Origin: Tanypteryx hageni
Taxonomy: Eukaryota > Arthropoda > Insecta > Odonata > Petaluridae
Direction of reading: 5' to 3'
Length of the DNA: 64,000 bases
NCBI GenBank assembly: GCA_028673005.1
Contig: CM054118.1
Location: 2,315,410-2,379,409, forward strand
Position numbers and translations under genes: made by a program. The notes beneath the pieces were generated by a model that was not told the DNA's origin, made no database searches, and saw only the letters and a program-made list of their open reading frames with translations. This document shows, one piece after another, positions 22,797-33,299 of the stretch (position 1 is its first letter; the number at the start of each line of letters is the position of its first letter).

Positions 22797-23575
22797 TTTA
22801 CGAGAGCTGAAACTCGATCACTTGTGGAAAGAAGAATATTATGAAATTGTGAGAGGTATGTTGAATTGCTTACAACCTGTGCGATTAGCAGTTGAGGCTT
22901 TAAACAATAGAGAAGCTAATATTCTTACAAGTGAAGGAATTTTTAAGTTCCTGTTCAGTAATTTAGAGAAACATAACTCTCCAATGAGCAAAATGCTTTT
23001 AAAGGAAATAAAATTTGAATTAGTTAAACGTAGAAATAAAGGTCTTGTGTCTCTCACAAAGTACTTGAGCAACGTTAGTTGCCTATGTGAGATGGAAGAG
23101 GATGAATTTTTTGCCTTGTCAAGCAAGAATGAAATTGCACGATTGGCAAAGACATTAATGGAAAGACTTTTTAAAGGAACACTTACAACAGAAGAAGTGC
23201 AAAAAGAAGAAAAAATGGATGTCCTTGCAGAGGGTTCTGACATTAAATCGGAATCTGATTTGAAGTTTGAATTGGCTAAAGCAATATCAATTTCGATATC
23301 AAAACCTAATTCTATGCAAGCAGACGAAATATTTGCTTTTCTAAGGAAGGAAATGAGCTTATATGAAGCAACGCATTCTCTCACCCCCAACTTGAAGATG
23401 CTTTTAGACGCACTCATAACAATTCGGCCAACGTCAACACAAAATGAAAGAAATTTTCCACATCTGGTATATTTTTTACAAAGCAAAGATCACGATTGTC
23501 TGATAGGGCAATTAATGCTCTATGCCTCTTAAAGTTTAATTTTAAAAAAGATAAATAAAAATTATTTGAATTATT
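22797..23575 (+). pseudogene. hAT-2 transposase, C-terminal and dimerisation part
   Basis: A long open stretch starts RELKLDHLWKEEYYEIVRGM and runs through LQPVRLAVEALNNREANIL to SLTPNLKMLLDALITIRPTS and TQNERNF. After a one-base frameshift near 23485 it continues RSRLSDRAINALCLLKFNFK to a TAA. The ERNF...RSRLSD..INAL..LK pattern is the hAT dimerisation domain. Apart from that shift this third is intact, so the element is not extremely old. Confidence 0.88.
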
Positions 23576-23956
23576 ATTTCAATTTTCAAACGAATAGTAT
23601 TTTGCATTTGTTTTTGTGTTAATGTTTAATTTCATGACTAAAATATTTAGATGAGATTGAGAACGCTAATACATTCCGCGATATATGTAAAAACGTATTG
23701 TGTACCATAAGGTATGGTATAATAAAGTCTGTATTCATTACATTGTTTATATTTTGAGAAAACCTCAAATATAGCAGAAACCTATCCAAAATGATGCTCT
23801 GTTTATTAACAGTTACTATTAAGGTCATTATTACTGGTGATCTACGAAAATTAAATAAAAAAGATGATTTCGGGAATTCCCGAGAATTCCCGGGAAATAC
23901 GATTTCCCGTTCCCGATTCCCAAAGGTTCAAAAATGTCGGGAATTTGGAAACCCTA

Positions 23957-23964
23957 AATCAGGG
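23957..23964 (+). repeat. target-site duplication of hAT-2, right copy
   Basis: An exact AATCAGGG, matching 18994-19001. Confidence 0.75.
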
Positions 23965-25020
23965 TATATGATTAAGGAGAAAAATTCGTATGACGACTGC
24001 TAACACACTATTTTAGGAGTTTGATTTTCTACTCTTGTTGCGTGGCATAAAATGCAATTCATTAAATATATTTTGTTAACATGCCCATTCCGGAAAATTG
24101 CTTTTGCGACGATAAATTTGTCAATGTATATAGTGAAATTTTATTAATTCATAAACTTACAGCGCTCTCTATTATTTGTAACGCGTTGTATTTGATTGGA
24201 TCATCTAGAGAAATTAACAAAACTCAATTCTTGGAAATGATCCATGAATTGTTTTTTACCATGTAAAATATTTCAAACAGGTTTGTTGTTTAAGCAATGT
24301 ATCGCCATGTATTCATATGCCTATGTTTGAAACGTTGCAGGAGACGTAAGTTGTTTTAAAACATATTATGCTGCTCGTTATGGACCCCTGCATACACATA
24401 GACATAAGGACTAAAGAAGACCTCACTCTAAGTTAGTACTTCATTTAGTAAAAATTTATTTTCTCTAGCTTTAAAAATAGAGCAGATATATTTTTGTAAG
24501 ACGGATGGTCTTATTGAGGGAATACATTTGAGTTGATTGTTTAGAAAAGAACAGAAAACTGATATCAAAGTCATCTGCGGATAATGCGGTTAGTTTTCCG
24601 TCCAGCTACAAGATCGGAGAAAAAGCAATCATATCGCTTTTAGGTTATACAGCACTTAAATTATATTTTTAAAGAAATAGCGATAGACCTAAATACTCAG
24701 ATCCGACGTTTCAACGCTTTCCATTTCACGACGATTTAATTTCGGAAAGAGAAAAGGAGTACAGGAGCGGCAAAAATGTACGTCGTCTCGGAGTGCTAAA
24801 GGCTGCGGGAGAATTTCTCCTTTTTTATGAGAAAGAGGCAGAGAAGAAAGGCATATAGTGAAGGGACGTACGAGAGGGAAGCCGACGAACGTGCTTGCCA
24901 TCGCCGTGTCGGATCCCCTCTGCCCGAGATTTATCAAGGCGGCATCGTCGTAGGGCGAGAAAATCACGAAGGTCCGGGAAAAGTGGTCCGGAGTAAGGAT
25001 TTCGTCCCCGACGGGGTTAT
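23965..25020. other. no gene recognised
   Basis: AT-rich sequence to about 24700, then a more GC-balanced stretch leading into the purine tract. Short frames here have no domain. Confidence 0.4.
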
Positions 25021-26160
25021 ATATGTGGACGAAAATGGAATAGACAAGAGAGGAAGAGAAAAGGGGCGGAAAAGGGAGGAGGGGGAGGGTTGTAGGATAG
25101 AAGGGGAGAGAGAAGACGAGATGGGGAAATAGAGAGTGAATTAGGGGGGTCGAGAGAGAGTGGAGTGGAGGGAGTAACGATGGAAGCGATAGGGAAGGAG
25201 AGAATGAGGGAGAGAAGGGAACGAGGAGGATATGGAGAGATAGAGAGAAAAGAATGGTGGGAAAGATGGAGGGAGGGAAAAGGGGGAGAGAGAGGAAATG
25301 AGAGAGAAGGGAGAGATAGAGGAAGGGACAAAGAGAGGAAGGGGAGAGAGAGGAAGGGGAGAGAGGTAGGGAGAGAGAAGAGGGAGAGAGAGAGGAAGGG
25401 GGAGATAAAGGGGGAGGAAGGGAGAGGAGGGAAGAGAAAAAGGGAGCTAGATGAAGAGAGAGAGAGGAAGGGAGAGAGAATGGGGGGATAGGAAGGGAAA
25501 GAGGAGGGGAGAAAGAGAGGGAGAAAGACAGAGGAAGGGAGAGGAATAGAGGGCGAGAGAAATACGTAAAGAAGGTTTGAGAGAGAGGGAGTGAGGTAGA
25601 GGGAAGGAGAGAGAGAAGGAAAGAGAGAGAGAGAGGGAGACGAGTAGTGAGATGGAGAGAGAGGAGGCAGATGAAGGGAGGGAGTGGAAGAGATAGAGTA
25701 AGGGAGAGAGTGAGAGCGAGAAAGGGAGAGAGAGGGAAAGAGAGGAAGGGAGGGGAAAGGAGAAGAAGAGAGAGGAATGGGGAAAAGTGCAGAGGTTGGG
25801 GAGAGAGAGTGAATAGGTCGCGACAGAAGACACTGCCGAGAGGGAGGCGTGGGGGGGGGGAGGATGAAGGGGGATATGTAGGTTGGTAAGTGAGATAGAG
25901 TGAGAGATGGGCAAGAGAGGAGGTTGACTCTCTGCCATCAAAGATTCATGGAAACCCAAATCGCAGGCCGCGCCCTGCCCCCTCCATAAAGGGGTCCTGT
26001 GGCCTGAAATGTTGGACGGGAGAGAGTGATGGGATGAGAGGGTGACGGAGGAAAAGGGAGAGACAAAGAGGAGAGAGGGACGAAAATGAAACAGAGAGAG
26101 AGAGAGAAGGATGATAAGGAAGCAACGATAGGAGGATGGAAACAATGCGGCGATACGAGA
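25021..26160. repeat. 1.1-kb purine tract
   Basis: The + strand is almost continuous A and G from about 25030 to 25920 (GAGAGA, GGGAGA, GAAGGG units), thinning to 26160. A non-repetitive insert lies at about 25930-26010. Long minus-strand frames rich in Ser, Leu and Pro are artefacts of this composition. Confidence 0.93.
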
Positions 26161-27015
26161 CAGAGATATTGGTTGATATACAAATATGGATGTGAAAAGA
26201 CGGTGGAAATAAAGAAGGGATAATGGAGGGATAGTCAAGAGAGACATAAATAGGGAAGAAAAGAGGTATTATCAAGATGGTGATATCAGGAGGTTTGGAA
26301 AGTAGTGACATGAAAGGAATGTAAAGGAGTGATAAAAATGGTAAAGGGGGTGAAGAGGATGGGAAATGGGTGATGGGAAGATGATTACAAAGGAAAACGG
26401 ATGGCATTATGAGGAAGAAGTGCTGTGAACAGGAAGTTCGCGGTGGTGATGGAAGTGTAAATTGAATTGGATGATAGGTGAAATAAAATATTTGGGCTGA
26501 TAAGAAGAGTAAATTGGAAAGAGGCGATACGGAGAGAATTGGAAATTTAAAAAAGAAATTAGCTGACATTATCGAGAGAAGGAGACTTCGAGAGTTTTAA
26601 GTAGCATCAGAGGTCAAAACAGAACGGGGTGACGCAAGGAGAACTTGAGGGAAGCGGATGATCTCGACGAAGAGGCACGCACTAGGAAGGAGAGAGTGGA
26701 GAAGGGGAGGTGGTAATGGAATTACAGAGATTAAGATGCGGCGGAGAATAATGGAGGAAGGTGTGGATTTGCAGAAAGAAGCTAAGAGAGAGAGAGAGAG
26801 AAAGAGAGATCGAGAGGATGAGATTGCGTTGGTTTTAAGGCAGAAATTTCAAGAAGAAAGATAGCGACAGAACAACAAAAATATTTCTTAAAGATGCGGA
26901 GGGAAAAATGTTTTTTCCCGAAAGAGTAATAATGTGGAAGTGGGTAAGTAAGCAAATGATGGAGGTCGCTTAAATTAGGGTTTTGAGAGGACGAAAAAAA
27001 AGTTGCGTCGAGGGA
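26161..27015. other. purine-skewed unique sequence, no gene recognised
   Basis: A-and-G-rich but not repetitive sequence. Frames at 26658-26864 and on the minus strand are compositional. No domain. Confidence 0.4.
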
Positions 27016-27290
27016 TATATGTGGAGGAAGAGAAAGAGAGAGAGAGAGAGAGATAGAGGGAAAGAGGGAGAGAGGGAGAGAGGGAGAGGGGGATGGAGAT
27101 GGGGAGGGAGGGGGGGAGGGAGGGAGGGGGAGGGAGAGAGGGAATGAGAGGGAGAGAGGGAATGAGAGGGAGGGAGGGGGAGAGGGAGGATGGGAGGGAG
27201 GGAGGGGGAGAGGGAGGGAGGGAGAGGGAGGGAGGGAGGGGGAGAGGGAGGGAGGGGGAGGGGGAGAGGGGGGTGGGGAGGGAGAGATAA
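27016..27290. repeat. purine tract (GA)n/(GGGA)n, left border of R2 copy a
   Basis: Nearly pure A and G over 270 bp with GGGAGGGAGG and GAGAGA units. Confidence 0.95.
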
Positions 27291-27650
27291 TAGTCTTTAT
27301 TCGGGCGAAATTTAGACCATAAGGTCCATTCTTACATTTAACCCTTCGTCAATATAATAAATACAAGAAAAAGAATAAAATAAGGTATAACAAAATACAT
27401 TATATAAACATTATGTACCTAAATCATACAAAGTAAAATGATAAAATTGAATACAGATTTGTGTTTGTGGGGAAAACCTAGGTAAAAACAGACATGTCCT
27501 CCCGAGTAACACCCACGCAGGAAAACACCCACTAAAAAGGGGTGTGTGTAAAACCTGCGAAAACCCTAGAACATATGATAATACAAAACTACAACATTAA
27601 ATATAAATGAGTATGTACAGTGGGAGAGTTCGTATATACAGCGTAATTAT
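27291..27650 (+). repeat. dispersed repeat R2, copy a
   Basis: The copy has TTTATTCGGG...ACATTTAACCCTTCGTC at the start, GGAAAACCTAGGTAAAAAC in the middle, and a hairpin: CGCAGG (27516-27521) pairs with CCTGCG (27554-27559), and ACACCC (27525-27530) with GGGTGT (27540-27545). It lies between purine tracts (27016-27290 and 27651-27695). It is related to 56010-56345 and 58420-59000 in the same orientation. No coding capacity. Confidence 0.6.
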
Positions 27651-27660
27651 AAGAGAGAGG

Positions 27661-27695
<35 letters not shown>
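27651..27695. repeat. (GA)n microsatellite, right border of R2 copy a
   Basis: A GAGAGAGG run followed by a perfect (GA) array of about 30 bp. Confidence 0.95.
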
Positions 27696-27697
<2 letters not shown>

Positions 27698-28137
27698 CTG
27701 AAATTGTGCGAATAGAGGAAGTGGCGGAGAAGAGTGGTCGGGGACGTAGGGAATATAAAATTAACGCTACACGAAAAAGAGTGAATGGGATGCGAGGGAC
27801 ATAGAGGATGGGAGACGTGTTGAATAAAGCAGGTTGGAACGAGGGACGGTAATAATGGCACAAGGTATGCGTTATCACCTAGAGAGATAGGGAGATGTAA
27901 TTAGGGGAAGAGTAGGAGGAGGAGTTGCTTTAACTTGTTTAATATAGAGTTTGTTGCTCAGTAGTGGTCGACTGGGAGCTTCTTTATTTCAAAAATAAGT
28001 ATTAATGCCCATGAAGCCTTTTTTGTTCATACGACCTTGTCAAACTTTCCTTTAACTCGAGAGTTGCAGGCTATGGCAGCCGTTGTTGGAGTAACATGTT
28101 TTTTTTAAGGAAAGACTAAAAGGTTTTAATTTATGCA

Positions 28138-28655
28138 CACCATAGGTCGAATAGTGCGGAACACTACAGAAAAAGTATGTGAAACATGTTACTTATCACT
28201 GGCAAGTGGAATACGCCTCATGCATAAGGGATCCGTACGAGAAGGGACTTATAATTCAATTAGAAAGAGTGCAGCGCAGAGCAGCCAGATTCGCAAAACA
28301 AAAGTACGAACATAAGGAAAACGTCACCTCATTATTGAGGATTTGAACTGGGTACCACTGGAGGATCGCAGATTGAACTCAAGATTGCGGCTTCTGGAGA
28401 AATATAGATCGGAATGTTTAAAAGACGAGGTTGTAGGAGTATTTGGTAGAATGGGTAGAAACGACCGTGACGATAAGATACGTTATCTAGGCTCGTTCTT
28501 TCCGAGGACAATTGTGATCTCGTGTTATCAAGATCACAGTAAAAAATTTCAACCTGCGGTAGACAATCTTCAGGGAGTGTTTGGTGCATTGCACCCCCTG
28601 CCATCCATCAATTAGGTGAATTGCAGGGTAACATGTAGATGTAGACAAGATAAGA
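28138..28655 (+). mobile_element. LINE B: 5'-truncated copy of the LINE A/C family
   Basis: The translation gives VRNTTEKVCETCYLSLA, then in shifted frames ARFAKQKYEHKE, LNWVPLEDRRLNSRLRLLEK and YLGSFFPR, closely matching the ORF2 C-terminus of LINE C. The 3' end is CACCCCCTGCC...TTGCAGGGTAACATG and the tail GTAGATGTAGA. Only the last 0.5 kb is present, as expected for incomplete target-primed reverse transcription. Confidence 0.88.
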
Positions 28656-29010
28656 ATGATAGATTGGACGTGTTATCGCTTGGACAGAGTGCGATTGAAG
28701 TCTGTTGATTCTTAAAATTCTGAATGTGTTACTTTTGATGATGTTTAACTGGAGTTAATGTGTACATTGACTTCAATATTCTACCAACTTATGTACAAGA
28801 ACCGTATGAATTTGACTTTCTTAATGCGTTCACATTTGTCATCCTAAGATTGCATTGTATATATTCAGATTAAATCAGAAATAAAGGTTTGTTTATTTCA
28901 TAAAATAATTAAAAAGCCCAGCGGACACTTACCAAGTTGAGGACCAAGCTGGCAGGCTTCTGGGGGCGTCGAAGAGACACGTAAAACACACGAACACAAA
29001 AACACACGCA

Positions 29011-29038
29011 AGCTTATCGGGCCTATGCCCTTCTTCAG
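29011..29038 (-). ncRNA. PLE terminal hairpin with hammerhead-like core
   Basis: On the minus strand CUGAAGA is followed by the helix GGGC/GCCC and then GAUAAGCUU. The layout CUGNNGA, helix, GANA resembles hammerhead helix II. However, GAU replaces GAA and the residue after AAGCUU is G, so cleavage by the standard mechanism is not expected. Copies lie at 32235-32262, 42441-42468, 42754-42781 and, in a diverged form, 43926-43952. Confidence 0.4.
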
Positions 29039-29216
29039 CGAAAGAGTAACGTAAAGTGACACACTGGGCGGGGAATGACAGGGTGATGTGGGAAGGTTGA
29101 TGATTGGAGGAGGTGGGGAGTAAGAGGGGTGGATAGCCAATAAAGAGGGAGTGTGGTAAGGGAAAGTGCGAATAACTACAATGTAACAAGGAGACATTGT
29201 AAGGGAGCTAATAGGG

Positions 29217-32060
29217 TTAGCGGAGGTTGAGGCCAGGCGGAGAGAAAGAGTCGAGAAGATGGATATGTGCTAGTTCCCAGTGTCGGAGAAGGGGGGCAGG
29301 AGTGTCATAGGGTAAAGCGCGAATAATCCTAACATTGTAGCAACTATTGAAGGGGACATTATGGGTATTAGCGTGTAATGCAACTGGGAGGGGGCGTCTG
29401 AGAGAAACGCTATTCCGGTGACCGTTCATTCGGATGTTTAACGGATTGCTGGTGAGGACTACGTAAAACGCGGGACAAAGGGTGCAGGTAAGGAGGTAAA
29501 TGACGTTACGGGTGGTGCAGTTGCTACTGGAGGTGATGGGGTAGGTGATGTTGGTGGAGGGACTCGAGAAAGAAGATGATGGTAGGTGGATAGGGCAAGT
29601 GAGGCAGCGAGGTTTTCCGCAGGGGTGGGAGCCTATTGCAAGAAGCGTGGTAGAAGTGGGAAGTTCCTTCCTCCACAAGATATTTCCCAAATTTGGGGGC
29701 CGGCGGAAGGAGAGGAGCGGAGGATTGGCAAAAAGGTTGATAAAGAGGGACTGATGGGAGGAAGAGGTAAGAATTGGGTGGGCAGCATGAAGGATTGTTT
29801 TGAGAGCTTCGTGGATACCAGGAAGGAAAAGTGTCGTAAGAGTGAGTGGAGGGGTAGATGCAGGAATAGTGGGTGTGTGAGGATGAGATCCATTGTGGGT
29901 AGGCGTCATCGCCCTATGGATCTGTTCGCGGACCAAGACTGGAGGGTAACCACGTTTGAGAAGAGCATCCTCGAGGACAGAGTAATACTCTAGAAGGGAT
30001 GCTCTATCGGAACAAAGCCTCCATCCTCGACGAGCAAGTGCATAGGGGATAGAGGTTTTGGTATGAAGGGGATGGCAGCTATCAAAGTGGAGGTATTGGA
30101 GGCTGTTGGTGGGTTTGATGTGAACACAGGTGCGGATTTGGCTGTCTTGAAGATAAAGATCGACATCCAGGAATGTGATGTGGGAGGTAGAGGATTGGTG
30201 GGTGAAGGACAGTGAAGGATGGGAGGAGAGACGCGAGAGAAAGGAAAGGAGAGAGTCAGGTCCATGCGTCCAAATGAGGAAGACATCGTCGATGTATCTC
30301 AGCCACAAAAGTGGTCTGAGTGGAACGTTGAGGAAGAGTCTTTCCCATTCTCCAAGGTAGCAATTGGCGTATGAAGGCGCCATTCGGGTGCCCATCGCAG
30401 TGCCTCTAATTTGAAGGTAGTGACGACCATCGAAAGAGAAGTTGTTCAATTTGAGCACCATTGCTGCCAAGTCTAATAAGAAATGGGAGGAAGGTCTTGC
30501 GTCGGGTGGTCTTGAGTTTAGGAGTTTACTAAGGGCAGAGAGTCCATCATCGTGGGAGATGTTTGTGTAGAGGGAACAGACATCGATAGTGGCCAAAATG
30601 GTATTGGGTGGGAGAGGAAAGGGGAGGTGTTTGAGACGTTTGAGAAAGTGGTTAGTGTCTTGGATGAAGGAAGGGAATTGACGAATGAGAGGTTGTAGGT
30701 GGGAGTCAACGAAGGAGGAGATGCGTTCTGTAGGGGAATTAAAGCTGGCAACAATGGGGCGGCCGGGGATGTTGGGTTTATGGATTTTAGGGAGAAGGTA
30801 GAATGTGGGTGTGCGGGGTTTGTTTGGGATCATTAGAGCAATGGCGGAATCGGAAAGGCCTTCCTGTTTGCCTGAGGAATGAAGATAGGACGAAATTTGG
30901 TAGGAGTGATGGTCTGTGGGGTTGGAAGTAAGGTGATGGTAAAAGGTTTCGTCAGAAAGTTGGCGCTCGGCTTCCTCGTTATATTTGGCGCGATCCATCA
31001 CAACCCTGGTGGTGCCCTTGTCGGCAGGGAGGATGATGATATGGTCAAGATGTTTGAGTGTGGAAATGGCATGCCTTTCACGCCTGGTAAGATTATCTGT
31101 ATGGTCGATAAGATCGGAAAAGTTAGGTTGGGAGATTCTGGAAAGGATATAATTGAGGTATTGTTCGACCGGGTGTAGGGAAGGAAGGGTGGGTGGAATG
31201 TATTGGGAAGGAGGTTTGAAGATGGAAAAGGTAGGTGGGAGGCCGGGAGGGAGTTTTGGGTTGGCAGAGGTGAGAGAGTCTTCTTTGGGAGGGTTAGTTT
31301 TTAGACGTAGTGTGCGGGCAAAGGACTGGATGTCGGCAAGGAGGCGAAAATGATCAAATTTGGTGGTGGGACAAAAGGAAAGGCCGCGTGAGAGGAGTTC
31401 ATTCTCGGCAGGGGTAAGTACGTGGGAGGAAAGGTTCAAGACTTCATCTGGTTGGCAAGATGAAGAGGTGGTGGCAGGAGTGTGCGAAAAATATGAGCGC
31501 TTCAAAGGTTTGCGGGTTAGGAAAGTGTGGGTCTTTTTCAGGATATGAAATGATGGTGGCGTTGGGAATCCCAGGAGGTCCTCAAGACAGGGAGTTTGAC
31601 CGATGAGTGGCGGGGAAGGTGGTTTGTTGACCTCGCCAGCTGTTATGAACGGAAGGGGAAGACCAAGTTTGAGGTGCCGGACGCAAAGCAGAGAGAGTTT
31701 ACGGAGAAGTCTGTTGCGATGTGCGGTGATATTATTAGCCGCTTGAAGGAAAGCGGCACGAAGGTCGGATATGGATTGCGAAGAATGACGAAGATAAAGA
31801 ACGAGAGATTTACAATTAGCGAAGTGGGAGTTAGAGAGGGTGGTATAATGGTGTATGGTGGAACGGATAATGTGGATAGAGGCGAGGTGATACGTGAGGG
31901 CTAGGGAAGCGCGGATAGGGGGAGGAAGGCCTGAAAGAGGAATTCTGAAGGTGAGGCATTTGGGGGTGAGTCCAAGTGCAAGGCAGGAGTTGAGGAATTC
32001 AATCTGGCAGTTGAGGGTAATGTGTCTACGGAGATGATAACGGAGACGGGTCAGTTCCAT
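29217..32060 (-). CDS. Penelope-like reverse transcriptase with GIY-YIG endonuclease
   Basis: 947 residues, uninterrupted. The protein copies its RNA at a DNA break it makes itself. The N-terminal part has the family block RGLSFCPTTKFDHF (about 225) and ILPADKGTTRVVMDRAKY (about 340). The RT follows: FYLLPKIHKPNIPGRPIVAS (about 417), ATIDVCSLYTNI (motif A, about 490), IRGTAMGTRMAPSYANCYLG (about 550), LRYIDDVFLIW (catalytic YIDD, about 585) and FLDVDL (about 625). A Cys cluster CGKPRCLTC (about 820) precedes the GIY-YIG nuclease: NVIYLLTC (about 850), FYVVLTSNPLNIRMNGHR (Arg and His of the active site) and HWELAHIHLL (catalytic Glu). Oddity: the usual YIG/YVG triad is YVV. The start ATG at 32060 lies downstream of the leader intron. 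The Cys cluster fits Penelope or Neptune groups; I cannot choose between them. Confidence 0.93.
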   Translation of the reverse strand: MELTRLRYHLRRHITLNCQIEFLNSCLALGLTPKCLTFRIPLSGLPPPIRASLALTYHLASIHIIRSTIHHYTTLSNSHFANCKSLVLYLRHSSQSISDLRAAFLQAANNITAHRNRLLRKLSLLCVRHLKLGLPLPFITAGEVNKPPSPPLIGQTPCLEDLLGFPTPPSFHILKKTHTFLTRKPLKRSYFSHTPATTSSSCQPDEVLNLSSHVLTPAENELLSRGLSFCPTTKFDHFRLLADIQSFARTLRLKTNPPKEDSLTSANPKLPPGLPPTFSIFKPPSQYIPPTLPSLHPVEQYLNYILSRISQPNFSDLIDHTDNLTRRERHAISTLKHLDHIIILPADKGTTRVVMDRAKYNEEAERQLSDETFYHHLTSNPTDHHSYQISSYLHSSGKQEGLSDSAIALMIPNKPRTPTFYLLPKIHKPNIPGRPIVASFNSPTERISSFVDSHLQPLIRQFPSFIQDTNHFLKRLKHLPFPLPPNTILATIDVCSLYTNISHDDGLSALSKLLNSRPPDARPSSHFLLDLAAMVLKLNNFSFDGRHYLQIRGTAMGTRMAPSYANCYLGEWERLFLNVPLRPLLWLRYIDDVFLIWTHGPDSLLSFLSRLSSHPSLSFTHQSSTSHITFLDVDLYLQDSQIRTCVHIKPTNSLQYLHFDSCHPLHTKTSIPYALARRGWRLCSDRASLLEYYSVLEDALLKRGYPPVLVREQIHRAMTPTHNGSHPHTPTIPASTPPLTLTTLFLPGIHEALKTILHAAHPILTSSSHQSLFINLFANPPLLSFRRPPNLGNILWRKELPTSTTLLAIGSHPCGKPRCLTCPIHLPSSSFSSPSTNITYPITSSSNCTTRNVIYLLTCTLCPAFYVVLTSNPLNIRMNGHRNSVSLRRPLPVALHANTHNVPFNSCYNVRIIRALPYDTPAPLLRHWELAHIHLLDSFSPPGLNLR

Positions 32061-32151
32061 GGTGGAAGAGAAAGATAAGAGGAAAAGACGACAGGAAAGA
32101 AACGTAAAGATATAGACAAAAAAGGAGAAAAAAGGACGGTATATATATTAA

Positions 32152-32220
32152 CTAAAGGAAAAGAAAAGGTAGTGATGAGGGTGGCAACAAGGTGTTGAGG
32201 GAAGCCCAGCGGACACTTAC
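32152..32220 (-). other. intron in the PLE-1 5' leader
   Basis: On the minus strand GTAAGTGTCC (donor at 32220) runs 69 nt to TTCCTTTAG (acceptor at 32152) before TTAATATATATACC and, 92 nt on, the ATG. Retained introns in Penelope-like elements, including one in the leader, are established for the family. The same donor is present in every PLE terminal copy in this window. Confidence 0.65.
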
Positions 32221-32420
32221 CAGATACTCTTTCGCTGAAGAAGGGCATAGGCCCGATAAGCTTGCGTGTGTTTTTTTTGTCTTTTTGTGTTCATGTGTTT
32301 CACGTGTCTCTTCGACGCCCCCAGCAGCCTGCCAGCTTGGTCCTCAACTTGGTAAGTGTCTGCTGGGCTTCCCTCAACACCTTGTTGCCACCCTTATCAC
32401 TATCTTTTCTTTTCCTTTAG

Positions 32421-32423
<3 letters not shown>
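32155..32423. repeat. inverted repeat around the PLE-1 5' end
   Basis: Arms 32155-32222 and 32352-32423 (AAGGAAAAGAAAAGGTAGTG and onwards, against CACTATCTTTTCTTTTCCTT) pair almost perfectly over about 70 bp, with the inverted terminal copy as the loop. This is the head-to-head junction of two PLE terminal repeats. Confidence 0.8.

Positions 32424-32487
<64 letters not shown>
32424..32487. repeat. (TA)n microsatellite
   Basis: A perfect TA array of about 64 bp directly after the splice-acceptor-like CTTTAG of the inverted PLE terminal copy. The PLE leader has a short TATATATA at the same place, so the array may have grown from it. Confidence 0.97.
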
Positions 32488-32491
<4 letters not shown>

Positions 32492-33299
32492 ACGAGAAGT
32501 TTAGTATCTGGAAAGCCTTTATTTAGGGATCGTAACTCTGTGATAAAATTTGCGAAGACGCTTGTGAATTAAAAAAAAATTTTATTGGCACATTATGTGT
32601 CGGTAGATTGCTAATATCGAAATGAAGTGGCTCATTTTTATTGCCTTTGATTTTGAAAACTCTGAATCGTTCTTTTACTCTAGTGGGTTAGTAGAATACA
32701 TTCATGCATATAAAGGCTATGATGAATTTTTGTTGCCATAGGGATTAAAAAAACTTCAAGATGTATTTTTGAAAAAAAATGTGTTTTAGACTTTGAAGGC
32801 ACTATACAGCATTCTCCAAAGGCGAGGGTGTAATTGTACCATTTATTATATTTGTATATTGTACCATTTCAGTTTAAGCCTTATCAAATTCTTGCATGAA
32901 TTTCGGGCACAAAATATAGATGGCTTCGGTGTGTTAGCGACTTTGTATGGTTATCATTATGCGGACAATAGGTCGCCAATAGCTACGTTTTTTGAGAGTA
33001 TGTGAAAGTTATTTACGTATCGTTCCGTCTCTTAGGAAAGAAGGATATTTTTCAACATTAATGGATGCTCACTATTTATTTAGGGTCTAAAGAGAGAAGT
33101 TAAAAAAATCGGGACTACGGAAGCCGTTTTTCATATGAAAAAAACTTTTCGGCGAAAGTTCGCGTCATTTCGGACCGCGTAAAAAGGGCATAGGAGAGGA
33201 AGAGAAATAAACAAGTTACTCGCGGAGTTCCATAAAAAAATACCTTTCATTTTTTTGCTTTGCTTTCATCCGGCTCACCGTCGTCTAAATTTGCATGGA
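32488..33299. other. no gene recognised
   Basis: AT-rich sequence with no domain, RNA or repeat recognised. Confidence 0.4.

Larger units (their letters stand above)
19002..23956 (+). mobile_element. hAT-2: BED-finger hAT transposon, 4.96 kb with nested insertions
   Basis: The left end TAGTCCTTCCTTCCCG and the right end, inverted, TAGGGTTTCCAAATTCCCG both lead into subterminal TTCCCG/CGGGAA repeats. An exact 8-bp duplication flanks the element. Inside are a duplicated leader, a BED zinc finger, the catalytic body and the dimerisation end of one transposase, interrupted by a foldback element (20773-21851) and a solo-LTR-like insertion (22127-22796). Without these the element would be about 3.2 kb. 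Confidence 0.85.
28916..32423 (-). mobile_element. PLE-1: Penelope-like retroelement with intact ORF
   Basis: The element contains a 947-codon frame (29217-32060) with RT and GIY-YIG domains, a 3' terminal region (28916-29216) and a 5' leader with an intron (32152-32220). The 3' terminal sequence is repeated in inverted orientation beyond the 5' leader (about 32225-32365), so it reads head-to-head with itself there, a known habit of Penelope-like elements whose pseudo-LTRs may be direct or inverted. It is bordered on the right by (TA)n. A target duplication is not clear (AATAATT on the left and ATAATTTT on the right are possible). It is the only element in the window with no visible inactivating lesion. 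Confidence 0.88.

Noticed and set aside
25447..26569. 266- and 207-codon minus-strand frames
   Set aside because: They arise from a GA-rich tract read on the pyrimidine strand; no domain and extreme composition.
29011..29038. Active hammerhead ribozyme in the PLE-1 terminal repeat
   Set aside because: The GAA core is GAU and the cleavage position would be G, so I report it only as a hammerhead-like hairpin.
29545..29993. Plus-strand frames of 69-135 codons opposite the PLE ORF
   Set aside because: Antisense shadows of the PLE coding sequence; the minus strand carries all RT and nuclease motifs.
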